The translations under genes were made by a program, and so were the position numbers. Source: Massilia sp. KIM (GTDB taxonomy: Bacteria > Pseudomonadota > Gammaproteobacteria > Burkholderiales > Burkholderiaceae_D). From it: a DNA stretch of 64,000 nucleotides. The notes beneath the pieces are model-generated. The model ran no database searches. It was given only the letters and a program-made list of their open reading frames with translations, and was not told where the DNA came from. The stretch spans positions 682,001 to 746,000 of the forward strand of contig NZ_MVAD01000001.1 of assembly GCF_002007115.1 (NCBI RefSeq), given 5' to 3'. This document shows, piece after piece, positions 17,425 to 27,053 of this stretch (positions within the stretch are counted from its first letter, which is position 1; the number at the start of each line of letters is the position of its first letter).

Positions 17425-19044
17425 ATGAATCGCATTAGCATCGGCGCGAGGCTAGCCATAGGGTTTTCGATTGTCTTATTTTTATTACTTCTTGAAACCT
17501 TTGTATCTGGACTTCGCTATTCGACAGCGAGGGATGTCGCGGATGACTTAATCAATACCAACGTAAAGAATCAACGCAACATTGCGGAATGGAGTAAGTA
17601 CATAGAGCTTAACAGCGCAATGATCGAAACCGCGTTCGTTTCTCCTGATCCCAATGTGACCCGAGCCATCGCGGACCGCATGAAAGCGGTTTCCGCTCGT
17701 TCAACGACCTTGCAGAAAGAAATCGAAGCGTCTGTCACGCACCCAGGAGTTAGAGCCCAGCTAACCGTAGTAGGGCAGGAGCGAAAAAAGTATTTGGCTG
17801 CCCGATCGGCATTGTTCGAGGCAAAAATCGCCGGCGATAGTTTAACGGCTACGGACATCTATACGCAGCAGATGGTTCCTCGCAGCGCTTCGTTCTTAGA
17901 GGCAATGAAGAAGCTGCTTTCGCTACAGATTGCAGTAGCTGATAACGCGGCGAAGGAACTTTTAGACGGTTATGCTAGGACGAAGGTTCTATTATACGCC
18001 TTTGGGGTAGCCGCTTTATTCGTTGGTTGCCTAATCGCTTGGTCGATTACGCGGTCTATCACCGTTCCGATTTCGCATGCCGCATCGGTTGCGGAGCGTG
18101 TCGCAAGCGGAGATTTGACGAGTCAAATAGTTGTTTCTGGCCGCGATGAAACGTCAAAGTTGCTGAGCGCGTTGGCTGGCATGAATGCGAGTCTCTCTAA
18201 TGTTGTCACGCAAGTGCGTGCTGGTACCGCTACGATCGCCACTGCCTCTCGGGAGATAGCATCCGGAAATCAGGATTTAGCTTCACGTACTGAACAGCAA
18301 GCTGGCGTGCTCGAGGAAACTTCGTCCGCTATGGAAGACTTGACCGCCAAAGTCGTTGAAAATTCGACCAACTCACATATCGCAGATGAATTAGCTCGTG
18401 AGGCGGCTTCGGTCGCGCTCGAAGGTGGGCAAGTGGTGGCGGAAGTGATTAGCACCATGGGATCGATTAACCAATCTTCTAGAAAAATTTCCGAGATCAC
18501 CAAAGTGATAGATGGAATTGCATTTCAAACTAATATTCTAGCGCTAAATGCCTCCGTGGAGGCTGCCAGAGCAGGGGAGCAGGGACGCGGCTTTGCTGTC
18601 GTGGCTAGCGAAGTGCGTGGTTTGGCCCAGCGTGCTGCAACAGCCGCGAAGGAGATTAAGGTCCTAATCGATGAGTCCGTAGTGGACGTTGAAAGAGGAT
18701 CTGATCAAGCAAATCGCGCGGGAGAAACAATGCGAACGATCGTCGGTAGCGTTGAGCGTGTGACCAGAATCATGGCAGAGATCGCCTTAGCTAGTGATGA
18801 GCAACGTACTGGGATAGAGCAGGTAAATCGCGCAATTAGCGATATAGACCGGGCCACGCAACAAAATGCAGCTCTTGTTGAAGAAGCTGCCGCCGCTGCC
18901 GAATCGATGCAAGGACAAGCTGTCGAACTAACCGAGCTTGTAAGCACGTTCGTCACTGCAGCTGATTCGGCTTTAAAAAACGAAGGGGCTAGCTTATCAC
19001 ATAGCGCCAAAAAGCGAATAGCATTGCAGTTTGATAATCTGTAG
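17425..19044 (+). CDS. Methyl-accepting chemotaxis protein (second copy type)
   Basis: A 539-residue chemoreceptor from the ATG at 17425, preferred over an in-frame ATG at 17383 because AAGG sits at proper spacing and MNRISIGARLAIGF is the usual receptor beginning. TM1 is at about residues 8-28, the periplasmic four-helix domain at 30-175, TM2 at about 185-205 and HAMP after it. The signalling tip IAFQTNILALNASVEAARAG lies in the hairpin. One tip residue is Ser where most receptors have Ala (LNASVEAA). There is no CheR-docking pentapeptide. It is followed by an aminotransferase-like gene and a hybrid kinase on the same strand, an unusual set. Confidence 0.94.
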   Translation: MNRISIGARLAIGFSIVLFLLLLETFVSGLRYSTARDVADDLINTNVKNQRNIAEWSKYIELNSAMIETAFVSPDPNVTRAIADRMKAVSARSTTLQKEIEASVTHPGVRAQLTVVGQERKKYLAARSALFEAKIAGDSLTATDIYTQQMVPRSASFLEAMKKLLSLQIAVADNAAKELLDGYARTKVLLYAFGVAALFVGCLIAWSITRSITVPISHAASVAERVASGDLTSQIVVSGRDETSKLLSALAGMNASLSNVVTQVRAGTATIATASREIASGNQDLASRTEQQAGVLEETSSAMEDLTAKVVENSTNSHIADELAREAASVALEGGQVVAEVISTMGSINQSSRKISEITKVIDGIAFQTNILALNASVEAARAGEQGRGFAVVASEVRGLAQRAATAAKEIKVLIDESVVDVERGSDQANRAGETMRTIVGSVERVTRIMAEIALASDEQRTGIEQVNRAISDIDRATQQNAALVEEAAAAAESMQGQAVELTELVSTFVTAADSALKNEGASLSHSAKKRIALQFDNL

Positions 19045-19141
19045 AACGTCCTCTGATTCAGTTACGTAGTCAAAACAGCTTGAATAATTATTATCGTTGT
19101 GCCGGGTGCTGTCGAAGTTGAATCCCAATAGGTGTACGAAA

Positions 19142-20323
19142 ATGAGGGTCTCAAAACGTATTGCGAAAGTTCGACCGCTAGCCACGACTGCGATGCATAG
19201 TCGCGCAAATGCGCTACGCACTGCGGGCACACACGTTATTGACTTCTCAATCGCCGTTTCCCATTTTCCTGCCCCTGCTCGTGTACTACGCTCCGTAGCT
19301 GCGGAGATTCAACGTCAAGAAGTGATGCCATATACTGATGTGATCGGTGCGCAGGCTGTGCGTAGTACCTTATGCGCTAAGCTTCGGAATGAAAATGGCA
19401 TCGAAGCGACACCAGGCGAGGTGCTAGTTACTAACGGTGTCAAGCAAGCGTTCTATCAAGCCCTTTACGTGCTAACCGACCCTGGTGATAGCATTATTGT
19501 CTTTCTTCCTTACTGGCCAGCATACTTAGCGACCGCCCAACTCTTGGGATTGCGCGTGATATTCGGAAATGTGGAGTCGGAATTAACGGAACGATCGCTC
19601 GATGCGCTCGGCCCAGCACGAGTCATTATCCTCAACAACCCGCATAATCCTAGCGGTAAGGTTTATACAGTCCACGAGCTGGAAGCGGTTCGCGATTGGG
19701 CGCGTCGCACTGGCTGTCAGGTCATTGTTGACGAATCATACGAGCATCTTGTGTTCGAAGGGCGGCACACGAGTCTCGCGGCACTGTCTGATTGGAGAAA
19801 CTTGGGGGTCGTAACGTTGTTCTCGGCGTCCCAGAGCTACGCAATGATGGGATGGAGGGTGGGCTTTGCCGTTGCTCCAAAAGCCTTCGTAAGTGCGATG
19901 CAAAATCTCCAGGGCCCGATTACAGCTGCGGTAGGACACCTGTCACAAATCGCGGCTTCGGCGGCGTTCTCGAACGGCAGACCCTTTGGGATGCTCGACG
20001 ACTATCGCGAACGCCGCGACTTCGTCCTCGACAAGATGCGCGATGTACCTTGGATAGAAATGACTTGCCCCGACGCTGGACCTTACCTATGGGGTGACAT
20101 TCGATCCCTAACACTTGACAGCGCTCGCTTTGCGAATGCGCTGCTTGATGTTGAGAAGGTCGCTCTCATGCCGGGAGAGGCTCTAGGATGCGCAGGCTTT
20201 ATCCGTATTGGCTACATTTCCGACGACTTCGAAACACTGCAGGAGGGGATACAGCGCGTTATCGAGTTTGGCTCGCGCTATGAAGAATGGGCCACTAATG
20301 ATCCTTCCTCCGATTCGCCTTAG
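19142..20323 (+). CDS. Class I/II aminotransferase-like protein lacking the PLP lysine
   Basis: A 393-residue fold-type I protein from the ATG at 19142, preceded by AGGTG. It has the family landmarks NNPHNPSGK (NPxNPxG), DESYEHLVF (Asp that contacts the PLP nitrogen, and Tyr) and the phosphate/carboxylate-binding GWRVGF. The segment that normally reads S-K-(S/T)-Y-A-M-x-G-W-R reads SQSYAMMGWR. The Schiff-base lysine is glutamine at residue 231 (CAG at 19832-19834), one base away from AAG. Without it normal transamination is not expected. The protein may have become a ligand sensor, a regulator or a dead enzyme, or the base may be a sequencing error. Its last 44 bases overlap the start of the following kinase gene, which suggests translational coupling and a linked function. 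Confidence 0.85.
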   Translation: MRVSKRIAKVRPLATTAMHSRANALRTAGTHVIDFSIAVSHFPAPARVLRSVAAEIQRQEVMPYTDVIGAQAVRSTLCAKLRNENGIEATPGEVLVTNGVKQAFYQALYVLTDPGDSIIVFLPYWPAYLATAQLLGLRVIFGNVESELTERSLDALGPARVIILNNPHNPSGKVYTVHELEAVRDWARRTGCQVIVDESYEHLVFEGRHTSLAALSDWRNLGVVTLFSASQSYAMMGWRVGFAVAPKAFVSAMQNLQGPITAAVGHLSQIAASAAFSNGRPFGMLDDYRERRDFVLDKMRDVPWIEMTCPDAGPYLWGDIRSLTLDSARFANALLDVEKVALMPGEALGCAGFIRIGYISDDFETLQEGIQRVIEFGSRYEEWATNDPSSDSP

Positions 20324-22550
20324 CCCGACCAGCTTGCGTGGCCGCCTCATGTTACTGGTCGCGGTAGCGATCACGCCGATCGCTGTCATGACCGTAACGG
20401 GCGGCTTGCGTGAACGCGAGGCCGCAATTCAAGCATCAAAAGAAAATTTGCAACGCCTCGCTAACATGGCTGCAGCCAATGAAGCACAGTTGCTCGAGCG
20501 CGCTCGTCAAACTTTGGTTGACCTAACGAGCGTCTCAGACCTAATGGGCAGTCTCGAGCAATGCGAAACCTTGCTGCGTAACGTTCTTGAACGCAATGAT
20601 GACTATGTCAACTTCGGTCTAATCGAACTGAACGGTGACGTCAGTTGCAGCGCCGCGCCATTACCATATGCCGTAAATTTGGCTGATCGTTCGCACTTCC
20701 GGCGAGCCATCACAGAGCGCCGATTCGTTGCAAGCGACTATGTCTTTGGGCGTGTGGTTCGTCGTCACACAATCAACTTGACCTATCCAGTGATTGACAG
20801 GGCTGGCAAGGTCGTGGCAGCAGCTTTTTCAGCTCTAGATCTTACTAGTCTTGATGCGTTTGTGAAAGAAATCACCTTACCACCCGGTTCAATATTGGAA
20901 ACCGTTGATTCAAATGGCGTTATTATCACTCGGCGTCCAGAGCCCACGCGTTGGTTTGGTAAGAAGGTTAGTTCCTCGCTGCTTCGGGCCATGCGAAATC
21001 CCACGCAACAGGCGGTTGTGTTCCGTGGGGACGATGGTATTGAGCGACTATATACATTCGCTCGAGTCGGCAATGCGCAGCTGTCCGATTACACAGTCAT
21101 CATCGGCGTACCAATGCAAACGATCACCGCTGCAGCGCGTGATGCGCAACTGCTGTCGCTTATGGGACTGGCAATCACTACCATGCTTGCACTATTAGCC
21201 GCTTGGCTAGCCGGCGACATACTGATCGTCAAGCGAGTGCGAAAGCTAATGGAGGCAGCCCGATGTATTGCCGCCGGACAACTTGAAGCGCGGTCTGGAA
21301 TCCATTATGACGACGAAGAAATCGGTCGCCTGGCCGAGGCGCTAGACGAGATGGCCGCTACACTGCAAGTGAAGGAGGCGGCGCGAAATCAGGCGGAGCG
21401 CGAACTACGCGCCGCCGACAAGCGCAAGGACGACTTCCTGGCAATGCTGGCTCACGAATTACGCAATCCTCTCGCCCCAATCAGCACCGGTGCGCAACTG
21501 CTAAAACTTCTGCACTCGGGAAACGCTCAGATCACCCAAACAAGTGCCATTATTGCACGTCAAGTCGAACACATGACCACGCTGGTGGATGACCTACTGG
21601 ACGTATCACGTGTTACACGTGGCTTAGTGGCAATCTCTGTTCATATGCTCGACCTCCGTAACGTCGTCGAGGATGCTGCCGAGCAGGTTCGCCCAATGGT
21701 CAATGCACGCAGACATAAGATGGTTCTCGACCTGCCTGAACACGTTAGCGCTGTTAGAGGAGATCACAAGCGATTGGTGCAGGTAGTTGCGAACATTCTA
21801 GGTAATGCCGCGAAGTACACCCCGGAAGGCGGGCACATTATGCTGCGCCTTGCAAACGAAGTTAGTGTCTATACCATAACAATTACTGATGACGGAATTG
21901 GTATGGAAGCCTCGCTCGTAAGCAAAGTCTTCGAGCTATTTACTCAAGCTGAGCGCTCTCCAGATCGGTCACAGGGCGGGCTGGGGCTTGGCCTTGCTCT
22001 AGCACGCAGCTTGGTTGAGCTACACGGCGGCAGTGTTAGAGCAACCAGTGCTGGTTTAGGTAGGGGTAGTACGTTTACTATTCGCTTGCCGCGCGCCGAC
22101 GAAAGAGAGGAAATTCGCAGTCACGAGATTCCACTGGCTAGGCCTAGACCAGACCCTTTCAACGCATCACATGCGTCACTTCGCATCCTGATAGTGGACG
22201 ACAACGTGGACGCCGCGTATACGCTTAACGTGTTCCTAACTGCAGCCCAACATAGTGTTCAGGTAGCTCACAGCGCGGCCGCCGCCCTCAAAATTGCAGA
22301 ACAGTTTTCGCCCCAAGTTTGTCTACTTGATATAGGTCTCCCAGGTATAAATGGCAACGAGTTAGCACGACTTCTCCGAAAGTTGCCGCAAACCGCTGGC
22401 GCCACATTAGTTGCCGTAACCGGGTATGGCGCTCAGCATGACCGTGATGCTGCAGAGGATGCTGGCTTTGATCATTACATGGTAAAGCCAGTTGATACTT
22501 CGGCGCTAACTTCAATACTTTACGGAAGATCCATCGAATCTGAATCGTAG
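20280..22550 (+). CDS. Hybrid sensor histidine kinase (dCache-HAMP-HisKA-HATPase-REC)
   Basis: A 756-residue protein if the ATG at 20280 is used; 20298 is an alternative. TM1 is at about residues 22-42. A periplasmic double-Cache type sensor spans about 45-300 (NFGLIELNGDVSCSAAP, YPVIDRAGKVVAAAFSALDL), followed by TM2 at about 303-325 and HAMP. HisKA carries the phospho-acceptor in LAHELRNPLAP (His392). The ATPase domain has NILGNAAKY, DDGIGM and GLGLGLALAR. The C-terminal receiver has IVDDNVDAA and the phospho-acceptor in CLLDIGLPG (Asp684). All catalytic residues are present. Small-molecule ligands such as amino or organic acids are typical for Cache domains. Coupling to the aminotransferase-like gene and the chemoreceptor suggests a shared ligand. 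Confidence 0.93.
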   Translation: MKNGPLMILPPIRLSPTSLRGRLMLLVAVAITPIAVMTVTGGLREREAAIQASKENLQRLANMAAANEAQLLERARQTLVDLTSVSDLMGSLEQCETLLRNVLERNDDYVNFGLIELNGDVSCSAAPLPYAVNLADRSHFRRAITERRFVASDYVFGRVVRRHTINLTYPVIDRAGKVVAAAFSALDLTSLDAFVKEITLPPGSILETVDSNGVIITRRPEPTRWFGKKVSSSLLRAMRNPTQQAVVFRGDDGIERLYTFARVGNAQLSDYTVIIGVPMQTITAAARDAQLLSLMGLAITTMLALLAAWLAGDILIVKRVRKLMEAARCIAAGQLEARSGIHYDDEEIGRLAEALDEMAATLQVKEAARNQAERELRAADKRKDDFLAMLAHELRNPLAPISTGAQLLKLLHSGNAQITQTSAIIARQVEHMTTLVDDLLDVSRVTRGLVAISVHMLDLRNVVEDAAEQVRPMVNARRHKMVLDLPEHVSAVRGDHKRLVQVVANILGNAAKYTPEGGHIMLRLANEVSVYTITITDDGIGMEASLVSKVFELFTQAERSPDRSQGGLGLGLALARSLVELHGGSVRATSAGLGRGSTFTIRLPRADEREEIRSHEIPLARPRPDPFNASHASLRILIVDDNVDAAYTLNVFLTAAQHSVQVAHSAAAALKIAEQFSPQVCLLDIGLPGINGNELARLLRKLPQTAGATLVAVTGYGAQHDRDAAEDAGFDHYMVKPVDTSALTSILYGRSIESES

Positions 22551-22646
22551 AGCGTCGACTGCTTCGAACGGGATAATCTCGGCTGGCAAGAGGGGTGCTA
22601 CGATCATTTTGTGATTGCGAATGTCTCCCATGCCTATGGCATGTTT

Positions 22647-22673
22647 CCGCCGGCGAGCCCGGCGGTTTTTTTT
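22647..22673 (+). terminator. Rho-independent terminator
   Basis: The arms CCGCCGG and CCGGCGG form a perfect 7-pair stem with a 5-base loop, followed by eight T residues. It lies about 100 bases after the hybrid kinase stop and ends the chemoreceptor-aminotransferase-kinase transcript. Confidence 0.92.
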
Positions 22674-22829
22674 GACATACGGTACGGTGGCTGTAAAAAA
22701 CCGGCAATTTCGGGCTGTGTAAATAGTCTTCGGCACCAGTAAGCCGATAAAGGCTCTGAGGGTCGAACCTGGAAGGCTTTGTAGTTTCTAGAGGCGCAAA
22801 CGTCACGTAGAAGAGGCGAAAGCAGGACA

Positions 22830-23213
22830 TTGGCTGCACTGTTTCCCGTCACGCTCGATGAGCAAACTGCACGGGATGCCCTTGTCCGCGTGGTCGATGC
22901 GTGGATCTGGAGCCTGAATCTGGCGACGACGAGTTCACGAAGAGCGAAGCCCGGCGGAAGGGACGTCCCCCTGTACGACCCGGCGGACCGGTGTAATCTG
23001 TACATGTGCGGTTACTTCAATGGCTTGCGCTCATCGGGTGCGCACGACCGGCCGGTTGACTGTGTCGCGGATGCGCAGGCTTGGTCGCAGACCATTGTGC
23101 CGCGACGGCACTCGCTAAAGTCTAGCCTCGGGCCGGCTGAGGTAGCCCAGCTCGAACGCGTGGGACCGCAGTCTGACACCGAAGATCATGACCAATCCCA
23201 AAACGAAAGGTAA
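22830..23213 (+). CDS. Hypothetical protein upstream of nuclease-like gene
   Basis: A 127-residue frame starting with TTG, with AGGA a few bases upstream. It ends three bases before the next gene, so the two are probably one operon. The composition is GC-rich and unlike the genes on its left. Residues 1-25 are helical (TARDALVRVVDAWIWSLNL). The middle has LYDPADRCNLYMCGYFNGLR with two cysteines, and the C-terminal 30 residues are polar. No family recognised. Confidence 0.5.
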   Translation: MAALFPVTLDEQTARDALVRVVDAWIWSLNLATTSSRRAKPGGRDVPLYDPADRCNLYMCGYFNGLRSSGAHDRPVDCVADAQAWSQTIVPRRHSLKSSLGPAEVAQLERVGPQSDTEDHDQSQNER

Positions 23214-23215
23214 TC

Positions 23216-23806
23216 TTGAACGCATCCGAGCACATCGTCGACGCTTACTTCCGCCTGGTTCGTGGCTGCTTCACCTTAGGCGACAAGAAGGTCGTCAAGG
23301 GCAACAATCGGCAGCTGGACCTTCTCGCGTACCACTTGAAAACGCGCGAGGCGTTCCACATTGAAGTCGGGGTGACTCATCGAATGAACTGGTGCGTGCC
23401 GTTGGACGAGCTTGGCCCTCAGTTTGACAAGAAATTCTTCGGCATGCCCGAAGAGCGCAAGGGCGCTGCGAACGGCACGACAGACTTCGAAAAAGGGAAG
23501 GTGTATTGGGAGCAGATCAATGCCACCTACGAGGATGTTGGGTTCGTGCCAGACGAGGTGAAGCGAGTATGGATCTGCTGGATTGTGAAAGGTGCTGACG
23601 GGGCTTCCCCCGTTGAGACGCAGTTCTACTCCAAGCACTTGAACCGCACGTTCCCGATTCAGATCCTTAGCCTTCGAGACTTCGTCCTGCCACGCTTGCA
23701 GGACAAGATCGGCACAGCGAACTATGACGATGAGTTGCTTCGGGTGCTCGGGTTCGTTAAGCAGCGCGAATTGCAGACCGCTATGGTGCCGAGGTGCGAA
23801 CCTTAG
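23216..23806 (+). CDS. PD-(D/E)xK nuclease-like protein
   Basis: A 196-residue protein from a TTG at 23216 preceded by AAAGG. The N-terminal 55 residues have the order of a restriction-endonuclease-like core: a helix with Glu5 and Asp9, then RQLDLLAY with Asp35 (NRQLD pattern) and a strand FHIEVGV with Glu50. The lysine usually two residues after the glutamate is absent (Val52-type position reads G/V). Activity is therefore uncertain. The remainder is mixed alpha/beta with no further motif I recognise. It sits three bases after the upstream small gene and is convergent with the HEPN gene, forming a compact defence-like insert. Confidence 0.6.
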   Translation: MNASEHIVDAYFRLVRGCFTLGDKKVVKGNNRQLDLLAYHLKTREAFHIEVGVTHRMNWCVPLDELGPQFDKKFFGMPEERKGAANGTTDFEKGKVYWEQINATYEDVGFVPDEVKRVWICWIVKGADGASPVETQFYSKHLNRTFPIQILSLRDFVLPRLQDKIGTANYDDELLRVLGFVKQRELQTAMVPRCEP

Positions 23807-23844
23807 GGTCTCTGGCGTGGCGCTGGCCTGGCGGGGTCGCTTGC

Positions 23845-25215
23845 TTACTTGGGTACTGTCGCCAGTGCCTGCATGAGGCGCATTCCTTCCGACGTTAGGA
23901 AGATTAAATCAGCCTCCAGTACCTCACGGCAGTGAAACGCTGTGTTTCGAACAGGTCCGATGCGTCGAAGAGATTCTCTCACGTCCTCTTGCTGTTTGAA
24001 GATACCCTTAAACACCTCCTCCCACTGTGGCTTTCCAGTGATGATCAACGAGTAGTCTGTAAAATCAGCGTACTCGATCAGATCGGCCTGGGGGCGGCCC
24101 TGCGCATTGTCCTTGGCTTGCTTTTCCTGCCAGCGCTCACGCATATCCGGCCGCAGCTTTTGTTTTATCCAAGCTGGACCGTACTGCTTGGCCATGACTG
24201 CGCTGATCACGTCACGCAAGCGTTTTTCGAGTATGCGAAGAGCCTTGCAAACCATTAGGTACCGGTCTTGTCCTGGCCCAGTGAATACCGCATGGAATTC
24301 GAACGGTGTCAGGATGACCGCTGCCGGATTGCGCACTATGATCTTGCTCTCAGCTTCGACGAGAACCTCGCCCGGCATGTCTCTCAACTCATTGCGCAGT
24401 CCCAAATCCGTGTACATCTCGAGCCGCGCTGAGGTATCTTGGGGCGTTTGACCATCGTCGGTACCTTTATCTCGATAATCTCCCAGCTCGAAACGCATGT
24501 AGGCAGAGATGCGAGGATCGAAGGGGTCCACGTGCCGGGCTGCGGCGAACAAGGCTCCGGCCTCCGCAATGCCGATGGCTGAACCGACCAGATCATTCAA
24601 GTTGGCCCACGGTGTTTGGATGGACTCGATCAAGGTTGTGAGGTCGTAGTTCCGGGACAGTGTCTCACGGAGCCGCGTGAAGGCCTGGTAGTCGGGCTGT
24701 TTGAGTCTGGCGGCTGCAGCAAGAGTAACCGAGGCAGTAGCCAATGGATCGAGCAGGGTGAATTGCTTAGTAACGCTGCCCCTGAGGTGGCCCGCCACCA
24801 GGCTTTCAGTGAACGTGGCACGCAGTGATGCCAGGTGTGCCGTCCCGTGGAAGTCCTTGGCTATTGCCGATATCTGTTCAAGCTGGCGGTCATAGTTCGC
24901 GCGGAAGCCTTCGACGATCTGATCGACAGTTGCCTTCGCTGGAAGATTGAGCCGCTCTACCAGCCGCGCTGCTTGAGCAACGGCGCCACGATTGCTTGCA
25001 TCGAGGGCCGCTTCCGCTGCCGTTGCGTAGGTGGGCTCAATGAGCTTTGTGTACCGGTCGTGCGCAGCAATCAAAGATTGGGCAACGCTAACGTCGCGCA
25101 GAGTCGTGTTGTCTCGTTCCGATAGAAGGTTCGCGCGACGCGTGGTGCCATCCTTGGCCCCACCTTTGTCCCTTGTCGGAGATGTTTCCTGGCTGGGCGT
25201 AGGGTCGTCATTCAT
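23845..25215 (-). CDS. Swt1-type HEPN domain protein, putative RNase effector
   Basis: A 456-residue protein using the ATG at 25215; an upstream in-frame start at 25323 would add 36 residues that look non-coding. Residues 1-45 are polar. The middle is helical with long A/L-rich stretches (about 60-260). The C-terminal 120 residues resemble the HEPN domain of Swt1-like proteins: LRDVISAVMAKQYGPAWIKQ, LIEYADFTDYSLII, and finally the HEPN catalytic-type motif Rx4H in VRNTAFHCREVL (Arg423, His428). HEPN domains with Rx4H are metal-independent RNases in toxin and abortive-infection systems. It is convergent with the nuclease-like gene, with 38 bases between them. I infer a defence role; RNase activity is not shown. 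Confidence 0.72.
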   Translation of the reverse strand: MNDDPTPSQETSPTRDKGGAKDGTTRRANLLSERDNTTLRDVSVAQSLIAAHDRYTKLIEPTYATAAEAALDASNRGAVAQAARLVERLNLPAKATVDQIVEGFRANYDRQLEQISAIAKDFHGTAHLASLRATFTESLVAGHLRGSVTKQFTLLDPLATASVTLAAAARLKQPDYQAFTRLRETLSRNYDLTTLIESIQTPWANLNDLVGSAIGIAEAGALFAAARHVDPFDPRISAYMRFELGDYRDKGTDDGQTPQDTSARLEMYTDLGLRNELRDMPGEVLVEAESKIIVRNPAAVILTPFEFHAVFTGPGQDRYLMVCKALRILEKRLRDVISAVMAKQYGPAWIKQKLRPDMRERWQEKQAKDNAQGRPQADLIEYADFTDYSLIITGKPQWEEVFKGIFKQQEDVRESLRRIGPVRNTAFHCREVLEADLIFLTSEGMRLMQALATVPK

Positions 25216-25526
25216 CGTCAAGGTCCATGTCGTGGGAAGCGGCTGCTTCAAGCGCGTGGTTTCGTAGTATACCTGCGACCTTGTATTCCTTTGGCGGTAT
25301 CCCTGCTTTGATATCGTAATCAAGTACGCGGCTGCACTTTCTGTATGCTAGACTCTTGTCTCGGCAACAACTTACTTACTCTTCGATGAAGAACTTTAGG
25401 CGCCTAGCTTCCTGACTGCGGAGGCAACCACTCTGAGCAGCTCTAACTTATGTCCTTGCATGGACAGGTTAGTTTGCGTGTGGTTTAGGCGATTTGAGTT
25501 TGAAAATGTGATTGAGGAGAGTAGGA
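25216..25526. other. Intergenic region before the small orphan gene
   Basis: About 310 bases holding the promoter side of the leftward HEPN gene. I see no gene, repeat or terminator here. Confidence 0.4.
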
Positions 25527-25724
25527 ATGTGCAAGATGCGCGTGTGGTGCCGTAATACGTCTAACGAAGAAGTCTTCTTTGACGACGTTGTAATTGAGTC
25601 CCGGCTCTTCAAAGAGCCTGCGGACATCGCTGAGATTATTCGCCGAACTTATGACCGCGAAGCACCGCACGTCGAGGTCCTGAAGATCACCCAGCTGCTG
25701 TTAGTCGAGCGGGACTTCCACTGA
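25527..25724 (+). CDS. Small orphan protein
   Basis: A 65-residue frame. The ATG at 25527 is preferred because GAGGAG lies 7 bases before it. The sequence begins MCKMRVWCRNTSNEEVFFDD and has an acidic first half followed by helical PADIAEIIRRTYDREAPHVEV. No family recognised. It could be a small regulator or a leftover of the insert. Confidence 0.45.
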   Translation: MCKMRVWCRNTSNEEVFFDDVVIESRLFKEPADIAEIIRRTYDREAPHVEVLKITQLLLVERDFH

Positions 25725-26280
25725 CATGGTCGATCGTTCCATTGCCCAGCGTGTTTTCGACGATGCCCGGCTGCGCCACCGCCGTGTAAGCCTGTTCGTT
25801 CGAAGATCTGCCTTACCGCGATACCCGTCCTCCCCGAATTCCAGCTCAGTACAATCGAACCTCTTCTGGACGCAACTCCCCTGTCTCCCACTGAAGTAGG
25901 GGTGCGCCTGGCCACGCCGCTGGAGTAGATCTGCAACCAGTCAAAGCACCCACTGCGGAGCTCCCCACTGCGCAGGCGAACGAGGCCAGAATGTTGAAAT
26001 AAAAGTAAGGGTCGCTACCATTGGTCAGGCCGTAGACCTCGGGCTCCAATCACTCTTCAGTCCCAAGGGCGGCCTCGAACGATGCAGTTTCCATGGGCTT
26101 CGACTGCAAAACATGTGCAAGGTGTTCCGCCTTCACGCAGAGACATACCACGGCTTAAGCGAATATTGGGAGCCACTGAGAGCATAAGGATTGTCTGCAA
26201 TGGGTCGAAAGGGGACGTACGCGGCCGTAGTTCGGCAGCTTAGATTGCGGCCTGTTCTCAGACGGATTGATGCCATGTCC
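25725..26280. other. Non-coding stretch before the IS5 remnant
   Basis: About 555 bases of GC-rich DNA without a supportable gene on either strand. It probably represents decayed insertion material. No inverted-repeat end can be assigned. Confidence 0.4.
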
Positions 26281-26815
26281 CAAGCACTTCTCCCCGAAGA
26301 TCTTTGGGCGGTTGTAGCAGTTCATCTTCAACTCATCGCAGATTGCCAAAAGGCGGACGGAGACGTATCAACGATCGTGCGACCCTAACCGGCATCCTGT
26401 TTGTGCTCAAGACCAAGATACTTTGGGAATACCTGCCGCGCGAACCCGGATGTGGCAGTGGCATGACTTGTTCGCGCCGGCTCCACGAATGTATCAAAGC
26501 GGGCGATTGGCAGCGCATCCACGAGGCGTTCTTCGACAACTGCGCGAGCACGACTAGATCATGTGGGATCGAGCTTGCATTGACGCTGCCAGTGTACCCG
26601 CCCCTGCGGGTGGCGAGCATCGGGTCTTGACCCAACCGATCGTGGCAAGCTCGGCCGCACACACCATCTGCTCGTCAATCAACGTGGGTTGCCGCTGGTA
26701 GCCAAGATCTCGGGCACCCAAGTGCATGACTCGCGCTTCCGTATTCCACTCGTAGAAGCTATCCCATCTGTTAAGGAGGGTGTCCGGTCGTTGGCGCAAA
26801 CGCCTAAATTAGCTG
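26281..26815 (+). pseudogene. IS5-family transposase remnant, frameshifted
   Basis: Three consecutive pieces match an IS5-type DDE transposase in order. First is ALLPEDLWAVV (frame of 26281). Next is GGRRRINDRATLTGILFVLK followed by LWEYLPREPGCGSGMTC (frame of 26304). Last, back in the first frame, comes DRGKLGRTHHLLVNQRGLPL with KISGTQVHDS. At least two frameshifts separate them, and the catalytic region around the first aspartate is scrambled, so it cannot make an active enzyme. No intact terminal inverted repeats are seen. It marks past insertion at the right side of the nuclease/HEPN insert. Confidence 0.85.
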
Positions 26816-27053
26816 CATGCCGATCGAGCGTACGCTTAACGAGCGGCTTGCGCCTGGCTGCGCCGACGAGGCATTGCAGCACGTATCGCGCGATATCGTG
26901 TGGAGTCTCCTGAAAGTCTCGGCATGTCGAACGGTTTTGTTAAGCGTTCTTAGTCAAGCTGTTCGAGCCTACAACCTGAATCGCCTGACCGCCTGGAAGA
27001 GCACCGACTGGACGCTGGTTACCGTCCGAGCCTGAAGTCTTAAACCTGCAAAT

